The notes under the pieces were generated by a model. The model saw nothing but the letters and a program-made list of their open reading frames with translations, did no database searches and had not been told where the DNA came from. The translations under genes and the position numbers were made by a program. A stretch of 64,000 bases of DNA from Flavobacterium sp. Leaf82 (GTDB lineage: Bacteria > Bacteroidota > Bacteroidia > Flavobacteriales > Flavobacteriaceae): positions 134,274 to 198,273 of the forward strand of contig NZ_LMMA01000036.1 of NCBI RefSeq assembly GCF_001422725.1, read 5' to 3'. Positions 34,590-43,271 of the stretch are shown here, one piece after another. The number at the start of each line of letters is the position of its first letter. Position 1 is the stretch's first letter.

Positions 34590-35036
34590 ATGTATTTCAA
34601 ATCAACATTTTTCGAAGAATATCAAATTGGTGACAAGCGCGTCACTTTTGGACGAACGATTACAGAAACCGATTTTGTGGTTCACGCGGGACATACGGGA
34701 GATTTTTTTCCGCATCATATGGATGAAGAATGGTGCAAGACACAACCTTTTGGTCAACGTATCGCTCACGGAACAATGGTTTTTAGTATCGGAATTGGTT
34801 TAACAGCCTCAGAAATTAATCCTGAAGCATTTTCTAAGGGTTATGACCGAATGCGATTTGTAAAACCGGTTCACATTGGTGATACCATTCATTCTGAAAT
34901 CACTATCTCAGAAAAAGGCGAAGCCAAAAAGCCCGATATGGGAACTGTCACAGAACACGTAGAAATTATCAATCAAAGAGGTGAAGTAGTTTTAGTCTGC
35001 GATCACTTACTTCTGGTCAAAAAAAATGTTTTTTAA
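34590..35036 (+). CDS. MaoC-like (R)-specific hydratase/dehydratase
   Basis: 148 residues, single hot-dog domain. The hydratase-2 dyad is present: Asp and His in DFFPHHMDEEW around residues 37-47, then RIAHGTMVFSIGIGLT. Relatives hydrate or dehydrate acyl-CoA thioesters such as crotonyl-CoA, mesaconyl-CoA or itaconyl-CoA. Placed downstream of two CoA-transferases it gives a plausible two-step module: acid to acyl-CoA, then water added or removed. The substrate is not known, and action on a sugar-acid CoA ester would be new as far as I know. Confidence 0.8.
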   Translation: MYFKSTFFEEYQIGDKRVTFGRTITETDFVVHAGHTGDFFPHHMDEEWCKTQPFGQRIAHGTMVFSIGIGLTASEINPEAFSKGYDRMRFVKPVHIGDTIHSEITISEKGEAKKPDMGTVTEHVEIINQRGEVVLVCDHLLLVKKNVF

Positions 35037-35155
35037 GGTTTAAAGGCGCAGAGATTCATAGAAACAAAGGTTTACCTACTTAGAACCTCTATTAATATCA
35101 ACAATTAACCATCAACAATTAACAATCATCTATAAACTATCAACCTAAAAAACTC

Positions 35156-36457
35156 ATGCAAATAACCAACCAAACCGGCGATCAACACGAAGTCGCTTCA
35201 GAAACAGGCTCGGGCAAAAAATATCTTCTGCCTTTTATATTAATCACCAGCTTATTTTTCTTGTGGGGAATGGCTCATGGTCTTGACGGAATTTTGATTC
35301 CGCATTTAAAAAAAGCATGCCAGCTCAACAACAGACAATCTACATTAATCGATACCTCGATCTTTTTTGCCTATTTTATAATGGCAATTCCGGCGGGAAT
35401 TATTATCAAAAAAATTGGCTATAAAAACAGTATTATTACTGGTTTACTCGTTTTTGCTGCGGGAGCATTTTTATTTGTACCGGCTGCAAACACGAGAACT
35501 TATGAACTTTTTTTACTGGCCTTATTTATTATTGGCTGCGGATTAACAATTCTCGAAACCAGCGCTAATCCTTACGCAGCTATTTTAGGGCCGCCGGAAT
35601 CTTCTTCTACAAGATTAAATTTAGCGGCTTCTTTTAATGGTTTGGCTGTAACTCTGGCTCCTTTGCTTGGAGGTGTTTTTATACTTTCGGGCGTTAATCA
35701 TTCGCCAGAACAATTAGCTTCAATGCCAGATGCTACAAGGGCTGCTTATTTATTAGAAGAAGCTTCGACCGTAAAATTGCCTTATATTATTTTAGGAAGT
35801 GTATTGGTTTTAGTAGCAGTTGTATTTTATTTTATGCACTTGCCGTCTATGAAATCTCAGCAATCAGAAAATGAAGTAAAACCCGGATTCTTTTCTGTAT
35901 TGAAATTTTCGCATTTAAGCTGGGCTGTTGTCGCACAATTTTTTTATGTTGGGGCACAAGTTTGTATCACCAGTTTTTTTGTACGAATAGCACAAAAAGA
36001 AGCTGGACTAGATGAAAAAACAGCGGCTTATTATCTTGGTATTTATGGCTTTTTGTTTATGATGGGGCGATTTAGCGGCACGTTTTTCTTAAAATTTGTT
36101 AAAGATTATATCTTACTTTCTATCTATTGTATCATAAGCATTTTTCTTTGTTTGGTGGCTATTTACGGCTCAGGTATTTATATCATTTATGCACTTGGCG
36201 GAATCGGATTTTTTATGTCGATTATGTTTCCTACGATTTTTTCTTTGGGATTAACAGGCTTAAAATCAAATACCGAAACAGGTTCTTCGTGGTTGGTTAT
36301 GTCTATTGTTGGTGGTGCAATCCTACCGTACGCAATGGGAACTTTAATCGATATGAAACACGATGACATTCAATCCGGATATATTATTCCGTTGGTTTGT
36401 TTTGTTATTATTTTATCTTTTGGTTTATACGGACATAAAGTAAAAACGGTGCAATAA
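35156..36457 (+). CDS. FucP-type sugar:H+ symporter (MFS)
   Basis: 433 residues with 12 membrane helices. Signatures of the fucose/glucose-galactose permease family are ITSLFFLWGMAHGLDGILIPHLKKA near the N-terminus, ETSANPYAAILGP, and RLNLAASFNGLAVTLAPLLGG. It imports a hexose or 6-deoxyhexose with protons across the inner membrane. It is the last gene of the plus-strand series, ending at a strong terminator. Together with the lactonase/SDR/FAH operon it points to L-fucose or L-rhamnose as the sugar, although FucP homologues in Bacteroidota can carry other sugars. Confidence 0.85.
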   Translation: MQITNQTGDQHEVASETGSGKKYLLPFILITSLFFLWGMAHGLDGILIPHLKKACQLNNRQSTLIDTSIFFAYFIMAIPAGIIIKKIGYKNSIITGLLVFAAGAFLFVPAANTRTYELFLLALFIIGCGLTILETSANPYAAILGPPESSSTRLNLAASFNGLAVTLAPLLGGVFILSGVNHSPEQLASMPDATRAAYLLEEASTVKLPYIILGSVLVLVAVVFYFMHLPSMKSQQSENEVKPGFFSVLKFSHLSWAVVAQFFYVGAQVCITSFFVRIAQKEAGLDEKTAAYYLGIYGFLFMMGRFSGTFFLKFVKDYILLSIYCIISIFLCLVAIYGSGIYIIYALGGIGFFMSIMFPTIFSLGLTGLKSNTETGSSWLVMSIVGGAILPYAMGTLIDMKHDDIQSGYIIPLVCFVIILSFGLYGHKVKTVQ

Positions 36458-36478
36458 TCTTTGCTCTTTATAAAATAA

Positions 36479-36515
36479 AAAAGGGTTGAATCAAAATATG
36501 TGATTCAACCCTTTT
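36479..36515 (+). terminator. Strong intrinsic terminator after the permease gene
   Basis: Stem AAAGGGTTGAATCA/TGATTCAACCCTTT with a short AT-rich loop and trailing T residues. It ends the plus-strand series. The convergent DsbD gene ends 56 bp further on. Confidence 0.85.
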
Positions 36516-36570
36516 GATTTATAATTTGGATTAGAAAATTAGTCTCGAATTACAACGTTGCAATAAAAGC

Positions 36571-38568
36571 TTATTTTTTGAAATTTCTGATTCCTGTATT
36601 CAACCAATTGTAATAGTTTTCGATATCAGGATTATATGCCGAAGGTTCTGTTAAACTGGCGCTGTTATGATCTACAATTACATAAAATGGCTGAGCGTTT
36701 GCCTTATAGGTTTTAATTTGTAAATCGCTCCATTTATTACCAATTGTTTTTATTTTTTTACCGGTAGTTTCAGAAATGTATTGTTCGTTTTCCGGCAATT
36801 CTTTTTTATCATCAACATATAATGAAATCAAAACTATGTCGTTTTTCAGAACGCTCAGAACCTTAGAATCTGACCAAACCAGTTCTTCCATTTTTCTGCA
36901 ATTTACACAGGCATAACCTGTAAAATCCAAAAGAACAGGCTTTCCTGCTTTCCTGGCAAATTCCATTCCTTTTTGATAATCATGAAAAGTGATGATATTT
37001 TGCGGACCAAACTCTGCTCCTTCCGGCAAAGTTGTTTTTGTTTCGCCTGAATTTTTAGAAGATCCAAAACCATCCGGCGATTCGCTGTAATGCATTGGTG
37101 GCGGAAAACCGCTGATTAACTTTAACGGTGCGCCAAAAAGTCCCGGAATCAGATAAATCGTGAAACTCAAAACAAGTAATCCGAAAGTTAATCTTCCTAC
37201 TGAAATATGATTTAATGGTGAATCGTGCGGCAACGTAATTTTTCCGAATAAGTAAAGCGCGAGAACTCCAAAAACAGCAATCCAGATGGTTAAGAATACT
37301 TCTCTTTCCAGCCAATGTAATTGCAAAACCAGATCAGCATTAGATAAAAATTTAAAAGCCAAAGCCAATTCCAGAAAGCCTAAAACTACTTTTACAGTAT
37401 TCAGCCATCCGCCGGATTTTGGCAATGCATTGAGCCAACCCGGAAAAGCTGCAAATAATGAAAATGGTAATGCGATTGCGATCGAAAATCCTAACATTCC
37501 CACGATTGGTGCAATCCCGCCTTTTGAAGCAGCTTCGACCAATAAAGTTCCTACGATTGGACCGGTACAAGAAAAAGATACGATTGCCAACGCCAGCGCC
37601 ATAAAGAAAATCCCTATTAATCCTCCTCTGTCTGCTTGCGAATCTACTTTATTGGCAAGTGAATTGGGGAGCATAATTTCGAAAGCTCCTAAAAAAGAAC
37701 AGGCAAAAACTACTAATAAAACAAAGAATATCAGGTTGAACCAAACATTTGTAGAAAGTGCATTCAGGGAATCTGCACCAAAAACAGCGGTTACAATCGA
37801 ACCTAATAAAACGTAGATAATCACGATCGAAAATGCGTAGATCAAAGCGTTTCTGATTCCGGCTGCTTTGGTTTTGCTTTGCTTGGTAAAATAACTTACG
37901 GTCATTGGGATCATCGGGAAAACGCAAGGTGTTAGCAAAGCGGCAAAACCGGACAAAAAGGCGATTATAAAAATGCTTATTAATCCTCTTGATTCATTTT
38001 TTTTAGTGTGATTTACAATTGCTTTTTCCTGGGTTTTAGCAACTGTATTTTCTGCTGTTTGTACAGAATCTCCTTTAGCAACAACAACAGTTTCGTCGGC
38101 AGAAGCCAACTTTTTGGCATTCGGGATTTTAAATGATAATTCTTCAGATGATGGCGGTAAACAATTGCTGTCATCACAAACCATAAATTGTACTTCGGCA
38201 GCGATGTTTGAAATCTCATCTGATGTAAATTTTATCTTCTGTGTAAAAACAGCTTTGTCTTCAAAATACTTGATTTTCATATCAAAGATTTTATCGACGG
38301 TTTCATGTCCTTTGTCTTCTGTAGTTTTTCCTATTAATTCGAATTTTTTCCGGGTGTTTTTAAATGTAAAAGCGGTTGGCGAAGGTCCGCCTTCTTCCAT
38401 ATATTGTCCGTATAAATGCCAGCCGGATTGAATTACTGCCTGGGCTTTTAGAATATATTCTTTGTCTGCTGTTTTTTCTACAGTTGTTGTCCATTTTACC
38501 GGATTGTATATTTGCCCAAATATGCTGCAGCTCAAAAGCAGCATAAAGGTTATTATGGTATTTTTCAT
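36571..38568 (-). CDS. dsbD: Thiol:disulfide interchange protein DsbD
   Basis: 665 residues. It carries electrons from cytoplasmic thioredoxin across the inner membrane to periplasmic thiol proteins. It has a signal peptide, an N-terminal DsbD-alpha-type domain (WHLYGQYMEEGGPSP), and then about eight membrane helices from residue 195. The redox cysteines lie in LTPCVFPM and SFSCTGP. A C-terminal thioredoxin domain carries CVNC at 554-557. All functional cysteines are present. It lies downstream of two TlpA-like thioredoxins and an M16 peptidase on the same strand, about 415 bp from the latter. It is probably the electron source for them, although it may be a separate transcript. Confidence 0.9.
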   Translation of the reverse strand: MKNTIITFMLLLSCSIFGQIYNPVKWTTTVEKTADKEYILKAQAVIQSGWHLYGQYMEEGGPSPTAFTFKNTRKKFELIGKTTEDKGHETVDKIFDMKIKYFEDKAVFTQKIKFTSDEISNIAAEVQFMVCDDSNCLPPSSEELSFKIPNAKKLASADETVVVAKGDSVQTAENTVAKTQEKAIVNHTKKNESRGLISIFIIAFLSGFAALLTPCVFPMIPMTVSYFTKQSKTKAAGIRNALIYAFSIVIIYVLLGSIVTAVFGADSLNALSTNVWFNLIFFVLLVVFACSFLGAFEIMLPNSLANKVDSQADRGGLIGIFFMALALAIVSFSCTGPIVGTLLVEAASKGGIAPIVGMLGFSIAIALPFSLFAAFPGWLNALPKSGGWLNTVKVVLGFLELALAFKFLSNADLVLQLHWLEREVFLTIWIAVFGVLALYLFGKITLPHDSPLNHISVGRLTFGLLVLSFTIYLIPGLFGAPLKLISGFPPPMHYSESPDGFGSSKNSGETKTTLPEGAEFGPQNIITFHDYQKGMEFARKAGKPVLLDFTGYACVNCRKMEELVWSDSKVLSVLKNDIVLISLYVDDKKELPENEQYISETTGKKIKTIGNKWSDLQIKTYKANAQPFYVIVDHNSASLTEPSAYNPDIENYYNWLNTGIRNFKK

Positions 38569-38596
38569 TTGGTTTTTGGGTTTGATTTTTGAAAAA

Positions 38597-38622
38597 AAAG
38601 AGCTGTTGGCAAACAGCTCTTT
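38597..38622 (-). terminator. Hairpin upstream of dsbD
   Basis: Stem AAAGAGCTGTT/AACAGCTCTTT with a 4-nt loop and T residues on the minus strand, 29 bp before the dsbD start. It could terminate transcripts coming from the M16 gene or attenuate dsbD. Confidence 0.6.
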
Positions 38623-38700
38623 TAGGGTCTTTCTTAGAAAATTGCTTACTAATTCAGTTTCTAATGTGAAAAAATGAAAGACTACTATTAAAAATTTTTG

Positions 38701-38770
38701 TTTCAGGTTTCAGGTTTCAGGTTTCAGGTTTCAGGTTTCAGGTTTCAGGTTTCAGGTTTCAGGTTTCAGG
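38701..38770. repeat. 7-bp tandem repeat (TTTCAGG), ten copies
   Basis: Ten perfect head-to-tail copies, followed by a partial one. It is intergenic and perfectly regular, so it is a candidate for slippage-driven length variation. Confidence 0.95.
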
Positions 38771-38843
38771 TTTGGATTGCGGTAACTTTGTCAAGGTTTT
38801 GGGCTTTTTTAGAGTTTACCTATCAAGTGAATATTCGCAATCA

Positions 38844-38945
38844 TTGTCATTTCGAGGAACGAGAAATCTTCGTAAGAAACTAACGCAAAGTATTTCCTAA
38901 ATTATGGAGCTACTTGCGAAGATTTCTCGTTCCTCGAAATGACAA
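38844..38945. repeat. REP-like long hairpin TTGTCATTTCGAGG/CCTCGAAATGACAA
   Basis: Arms over 25 bp (continuing AACGAGAAATCTTCG) with a loop of about 45 bp, immediately downstream of the M16 gene. Same family as 7071 and 10378. Confidence 0.8.
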
Positions 38946-38983
38946 AAAAAATGCGCATAATCTCAGGAAACCTTTATCTTCTC

Positions 38984-41773
38984 TTATTGCAAAGGTTTAC
39001 CTTCTTTATCCAATGAACCGGATTTAATGACAATCATTTTATCTAACTGAATGTATTTTTTGATTGCATTATTGACTTGATCCAAGGTTGCTTTTTCGAT
39101 ATCTTTAGGATATTGTTCGATGTAATCTGGTTCTAAACCTCGTTCTATAAAACTCAAAATTGTTCTTGCCATTCCGTTTGTCGTAGACATTCCTACTTTA
39201 AAGCTTCCTATTAAATTGGTTTTCTTGTTTTCCAGTTCTTCTGTGGTAATTCCGTTTTTCACCCATTTATCAACCTGAACCATTGTTGCGTCTAGTCCTT
39301 TTTGAAATAATGTTGGATTAAATGAAGCATTTACCATCCAGTAACCGCCAGTATTAATGTTTCCTCCCATTCCTGATGAAATACTATAAGTTAATCCGTC
39401 GTTATCACGAACGGTTTGCATTAAACGTCCGGCAAAACCTGCTCCTAAAGTATAATTGGCGATGTAAAACGGAATGTAATCAGCATCGGCTCTTTTTAAA
39501 CCTGTATATTGACCTATGAATAATTCGGCACTTGGTTTTTCGGCAATTGTAATGATCTCTGTTTTAGAAGGTGATTTTACAGCTTCTTCAAATTTCATGT
39601 TTTCTACAACTCCGCCATTCCAGTTTTTGAATGCTTTTTTTAGGGCAACATTTAAATTTGCTCCTTCTGTATCTCCCACAATTACAAGATGCATCGACGC
39701 TGGCCCAAAATATTTTTTATGAAAGGCTTTCACCTCATCAAGGGTTGCATTCTTGATATTTGCAATATTATCTTCTACGCTTAAACTATAATTTGGATTT
39801 GCTTTTGGATAAATTGCCTGCGATAATGCAATACTTCCCCTCTCGTCCGGATCGTTTAAACTTTGTTGTGTGTTGCCTGTAAATTGTTGTTTCAGGCTTT
39901 CAAATTCTTTGGCATCAAACAGCGGATTTCTTAATTCTTCTGCCAATAAAACAATAACCGGATCGAGATCTTTTTTGAGGCATTTAAATCCAATATTTAC
40001 TTTAAAAACAGAAGCATTTACATTTATGTTTACTCCTAATTTTTGCAGTTTTTCAGAGAATTTAAACTTGTCGTTTAGCGTTGTTCCTTTTGATAACATA
40101 GAGGCTGTTAAGGACGGAATCATCGTATTTTTTGTTTCGTTTGCATAGTTTCCTAATGAAATACTGGCTGAAACGGTAACAAAATCTTTAGCCGAAGTTT
40201 TTACCGAAACGACATCAATTCCTGCTACTTTTTCTCTTTTATAAGCTGATGCTGTTTTTTCGATTCTATTTTCTGCTGCAATTTCTGTAGCGTTTTTTAT
40301 TTCTTCTGATGAAATATTTTTTGAAATTTCTTTGTGATCGTGTCCGTGTTTTGGATCTCTGTAATAAAACGGTCCGTTTTCTGGCATAAAATTATTGGCT
40401 TGAGCCGAATCTTTATTTTGCGCACCATTTTGTTTCGGAATAAAATATCCGGTTGTACTTTGATCTTCAACCAGATATTTCTGCGCAACTCGAAGAACAT
40501 CTGCGGGAGTTACTTTTTTCAATCGGTGAACTCCGGTAATATAATCTGTCCAGTCGCCGGCTGCAATGGCTTCGTTTAACTCAGATGCAATTACTCCTGA
40601 ACCGTCGCGCGCCAAAATAGTTTGTGCACTAATTTTTGCTACTACACGATTTACCTCATCCTGGGTAACGCCATCTTTCTGAATTTTAGCAATAACTTCA
40701 CTTATTTTTGCATCGATATCTTCGTGTTTCGAGGTTGTAGGAAATCCAACTCCAATCGTGAAAAGTCCCACTTCTTTAAAATTTGTAGCATTTGCATAAG
40801 CGTAAATTCCCATGCGGGTATCTACGAAAGTTTTGCTCAAAATAGCCGAAGGTCCGGAACCAATGATTTCCCCTAGAATATTCAAAGCGGGCAAATCTTC
40901 GTGTAAAGCACCCGGAATTTTATAAGCTTTGTTTACCACGCCCAATTCCCCCGGTTTTTTTACTACAATTTTACGTGGTCCGTATTGTTGTGGTTCTTCT
41001 GTATAAGGTTGTGGCATTGCGTTTGGCGCTTTTGTAATTTTACCAAAATACTGCTCGATTAATTCGAATACATTCTCTTTTTTAAAATCTCCAATTATGG
41101 TTAATGTCGCATTATCCGGCCAATAATAGGTGTTGTAAAAATTACGCAATACTTCGATTGGTGCTTTCTCTATATCAGATTTCCAGCCTATTGTAGAATG
41201 ATGATACGGATGCGCAATATATGCCGAAGCCCATATTTCTTTGTCTAACAAACTATTTGGATCGTTTTCGCCTCGTTCGAATTCGTTACGGACTACGGTC
41301 ATTTCGGCTTCTTTATCTTCTTTTAGTAATAAAGAATTTCGCATTCTGTCCGCTTCAATCTGGAGCGCCAATGCAATTTTATCGCTTGGCAAAGTTTCAA
41401 AATAATTCGTACGATCGTACCAGGTTGTAGCGTTTAGTTGCGCTCCGGTGTTTTGAAGGACATCTGTAATTGTTTTTCCGTTTTTCTTATTGAAAGTTGG
41501 CGTTCCTTTAAACATTAAATGTTCTAAAAGATGGGTTGATCCGGTGTTTCCTAAAACTTCATTTTTAGAACCTACACGATATACAATTTGCACAGTTACA
41601 ACGGGTGAAGCATTGTCCTGCAAAAGCAAAACATTCATGCCGTTTGGCTGATACAAATACTCTTCTATTCCGCCTAACTCTTTTACCTTCTTAAAGTTAA
41701 CGGATTTATTCTGCGCCGAAACAAGCATACAGAAAGCTAATGAGCAATAGCCCAGAAAGATATATTTTTTCAT
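38984..41773 (-). CDS. M16 zinc metallopeptidase (insulinase/PqqL type), exported
   Basis: 929 residues with a signal peptide (SLAFCMLVSAQ). It contains two M16 halves. The first has the inverted zinc motif HLLEH at residues 81-85, with the distal Glu in VVRNEFERGEND. The second half (from about 500) lacks the motif, as is usual for the non-catalytic half. It should degrade small peptides in the periplasm after import. It is downstream of SusC, SusD and two TlpA-like genes on the same strand. That order points to a peptide rather than a glycan substrate for the SusCD pair. The 200-bp gap to the preceding gene is filled with degenerate repeats. Confidence 0.88.
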   Translation of the reverse strand: MKKYIFLGYCSLAFCMLVSAQNKSVNFKKVKELGGIEEYLYQPNGMNVLLLQDNASPVVTVQIVYRVGSKNEVLGNTGSTHLLEHLMFKGTPTFNKKNGKTITDVLQNTGAQLNATTWYDRTNYFETLPSDKIALALQIEADRMRNSLLLKEDKEAEMTVVRNEFERGENDPNSLLDKEIWASAYIAHPYHHSTIGWKSDIEKAPIEVLRNFYNTYYWPDNATLTIIGDFKKENVFELIEQYFGKITKAPNAMPQPYTEEPQQYGPRKIVVKKPGELGVVNKAYKIPGALHEDLPALNILGEIIGSGPSAILSKTFVDTRMGIYAYANATNFKEVGLFTIGVGFPTTSKHEDIDAKISEVIAKIQKDGVTQDEVNRVVAKISAQTILARDGSGVIASELNEAIAAGDWTDYITGVHRLKKVTPADVLRVAQKYLVEDQSTTGYFIPKQNGAQNKDSAQANNFMPENGPFYYRDPKHGHDHKEISKNISSEEIKNATEIAAENRIEKTASAYKREKVAGIDVVSVKTSAKDFVTVSASISLGNYANETKNTMIPSLTASMLSKGTTLNDKFKFSEKLQKLGVNINVNASVFKVNIGFKCLKKDLDPVIVLLAEELRNPLFDAKEFESLKQQFTGNTQQSLNDPDERGSIALSQAIYPKANPNYSLSVEDNIANIKNATLDEVKAFHKKYFGPASMHLVIVGDTEGANLNVALKKAFKNWNGGVVENMKFEEAVKSPSKTEIITIAEKPSAELFIGQYTGLKRADADYIPFYIANYTLGAGFAGRLMQTVRDNDGLTYSISSGMGGNINTGGYWMVNASFNPTLFQKGLDATMVQVDKWVKNGITTEELENKKTNLIGSFKVGMSTTNGMARTILSFIERGLEPDYIEQYPKDIEKATLDQVNNAIKKYIQLDKMIVIKSGSLDKEGKPLQ

Positions 41774-41796
41774 TTTTTATGATATTTTTTTATAGT

Positions 41797-41970
41797 GTTC
41801 AGTTTTCAGTTTTCAGTCGCAGTCTTCAGTTTGCAGTCGCAGTTTGCAGTCGCAGTTTGCAGTTAGCAGTTTTCACTGAGACTGAGACTGTGACTTTGAC
41901 TGTGACTGAGACTGAGACTGCGACTGAAGACTGAGACTGAAGACTGCGACTAAAAACTGTGACTAAAAAC
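41797..41970. repeat. Degenerate (CAGTTT/CAGTCG) tandem array folding on itself
   Basis: About 170 bp of imperfect 6-bp units. The first half is built from CAGTTT and CAGTCG units and the second half from the complementary GACTGA and GACTGC units, so the array can form one long hairpin. It lies between the M16 gene and the TlpA-like gene. Confidence 0.8.
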
Positions 41971-41974
41971 TTCT

Positions 41975-43108
41975 TTAAGATTTACTAAAAATTTCTTTCA
42001 ATTTAGACTGAAGTTCTGCTTCTCTCAGGTTTTTAGCAATGATTTTTCCGTCTGGTCCAATTAAGTAATTGGTTGGTACTAATTTTACACCGTATAAAGT
42101 TGCTACTTCATTTTGCCAACCTTTTAAGTCTGAAACATGTGTCCAGGTTAATCCGTCTTTTTCGATTGCTTTTTCCCAAAGTTTCTTTTTATCATCCAGT
42201 GAAACTCCCAAAACATTAAATCCTTTATCGTGATACGTTTTATAGGCTAAAACTACGTTTGGATTTTCTTTGCGACATGGTCCGCACCAGCTAGCCCAGA
42301 AATCTACCAAAACATATTTGCCTTTGTAGTCTGATAATTTTACGATTTTTCCGTTTACATCTGTTTGAGAAAATTGTGGCGCAACAGCTCCCGGAGCAGT
42401 TTTGTCGTTTAGGTCAATTGTTGCTTTTAATTGTTTGCCGTAAACTGATTTCTGAATTTCCGGTGTTAAAACTGCGTAGTATTTTTTTACTTGTTCCGGT
42501 GTTCCGTAAGATACTATACGGTCGCTGATTACTAATGCTGAACCAATTTTATCTTTGTTTTTCAGGATATATTTATCTGTCAAATCATCGGCGAAAACCT
42601 GAAGATCTTTCCATTTTTTATCCATCATGATTTGTTGTTCCGGTGTTAATTTTACTTTTCCGTTTTGCTGTAAGGAATCCGATAATTTGTAAATAGGTCC
42701 GGCAATTGCTTGTATTTTTTTGAATTCATTTTTATAATATGACTGGTAGATATCGTTTTGTGTGGCTCCGGTAATTTTCGCTTTAAAAATGGAATCTTTT
42801 TTGGCTTCAACTTTAATATTTTCATTATCTAATAAAAGAAAAGCACCGTATTCTTGTCCTTTCAATTTTATGGTGTACAATAAAGGCTCATTTACTTTTC
42901 CTTCAAATATAAAAGCGCCTGCTTTTATTTGGGTAGAATCTACAATTTGTTTGTTTCCTTTTTCATCTGTGTTTTCCAGATAAACAGTTCCTTTATCTAA
43001 TCCGGCAATTGTACCGTTAATGGTGTAACCTTCCTTTTTAGTGCAGGAAGTAATTGTGGTTATGAACGCTAATGCGGCTAAACCTGATTTTAAGATTGTA
43101 CTTTTCAT
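41975..43108 (-). CDS. TlpA-like thioredoxin lipoprotein with DUF4369 domain, copy 2
   Basis: 377 residues, lipoprotein (TITSC, Cys22). The N-terminal DUF4369-like beta domain (YTINGTIAGLDKGTVYLENT) is followed by a helical linker. A thioredoxin-fold AhpC/TSA-type domain comes next with WCGPC (Cys275 and Cys278) and a cis-Pro segment LVPTNYLIG. It is a periplasmic thiol-disulfide reductase held on the membrane, probably kept reduced by DsbD. It is paralogous to the gene upstream at 43272-44462. Confidence 0.88.
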   Translation of the reverse strand: MKSTILKSGLAALAFITTITSCTKKEGYTINGTIAGLDKGTVYLENTDEKGNKQIVDSTQIKAGAFIFEGKVNEPLLYTIKLKGQEYGAFLLLDNENIKVEAKKDSIFKAKITGATQNDIYQSYYKNEFKKIQAIAGPIYKLSDSLQQNGKVKLTPEQQIMMDKKWKDLQVFADDLTDKYILKNKDKIGSALVISDRIVSYGTPEQVKKYYAVLTPEIQKSVYGKQLKATIDLNDKTAPGAVAPQFSQTDVNGKIVKLSDYKGKYVLVDFWASWCGPCRKENPNVVLAYKTYHDKGFNVLGVSLDDKKKLWEKAIEKDGLTWTHVSDLKGWQNEVATLYGVKLVPTNYLIGPDGKIIAKNLREAELQSKLKEIFSKS

Positions 43109-43146
43109 GTTGTTATTTTTTTGTTGTTACGATGTGTTTTTTTTTA

Positions 43147-43270
43147 TAGTCGCAGTTTTTAGTATTCAGTCGCAGTCGCAGTTTTTAATATCAGTATTCG
43201 ACTGATTAACGGCACTGAATACTGCAACTGCGACTGAATTGCGACTGCGACTGAATACTAAGAACTATAA
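43147..43270. repeat. Degenerate AGTCGCAG tandem array folding on itself
   Basis: About 120 bp of imperfect 6-bp units, with AGTCGCAG units first and CTGCGACT units after. It is a second example of the same type as 41797-41970. It lies between the two TlpA-like genes. Confidence 0.75.
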
Positions 43271-43271
43271 A

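Larger units (their letters stand above)
38569..38983. other. Gene-free gap with repeats upstream of dsbD
   Basis: 415 bp with no gene. It holds a hairpin (38597-38622), a 7-bp tandem array (38701-38770) and a REP-like long hairpin (38844-38945). A short open frame here only translates the tandem array. Confidence 0.7.

Noticed and set aside
38701..38770. Possible CRISPR array
   Set aside because: Units are 7 bp head-to-tail with no spacers and no Cas genes are present.
38698..38883. Open frame over the heptamer array
   Set aside because: It encodes only the repeated residues of the array and has no similarity to any protein type or ribosome-binding context.
41740..41934. Plus-strand frame across the start of the M16 gene
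   Set aside because: It overlaps the well-supported minus-strand gene and the degenerate array. It is a shadow.
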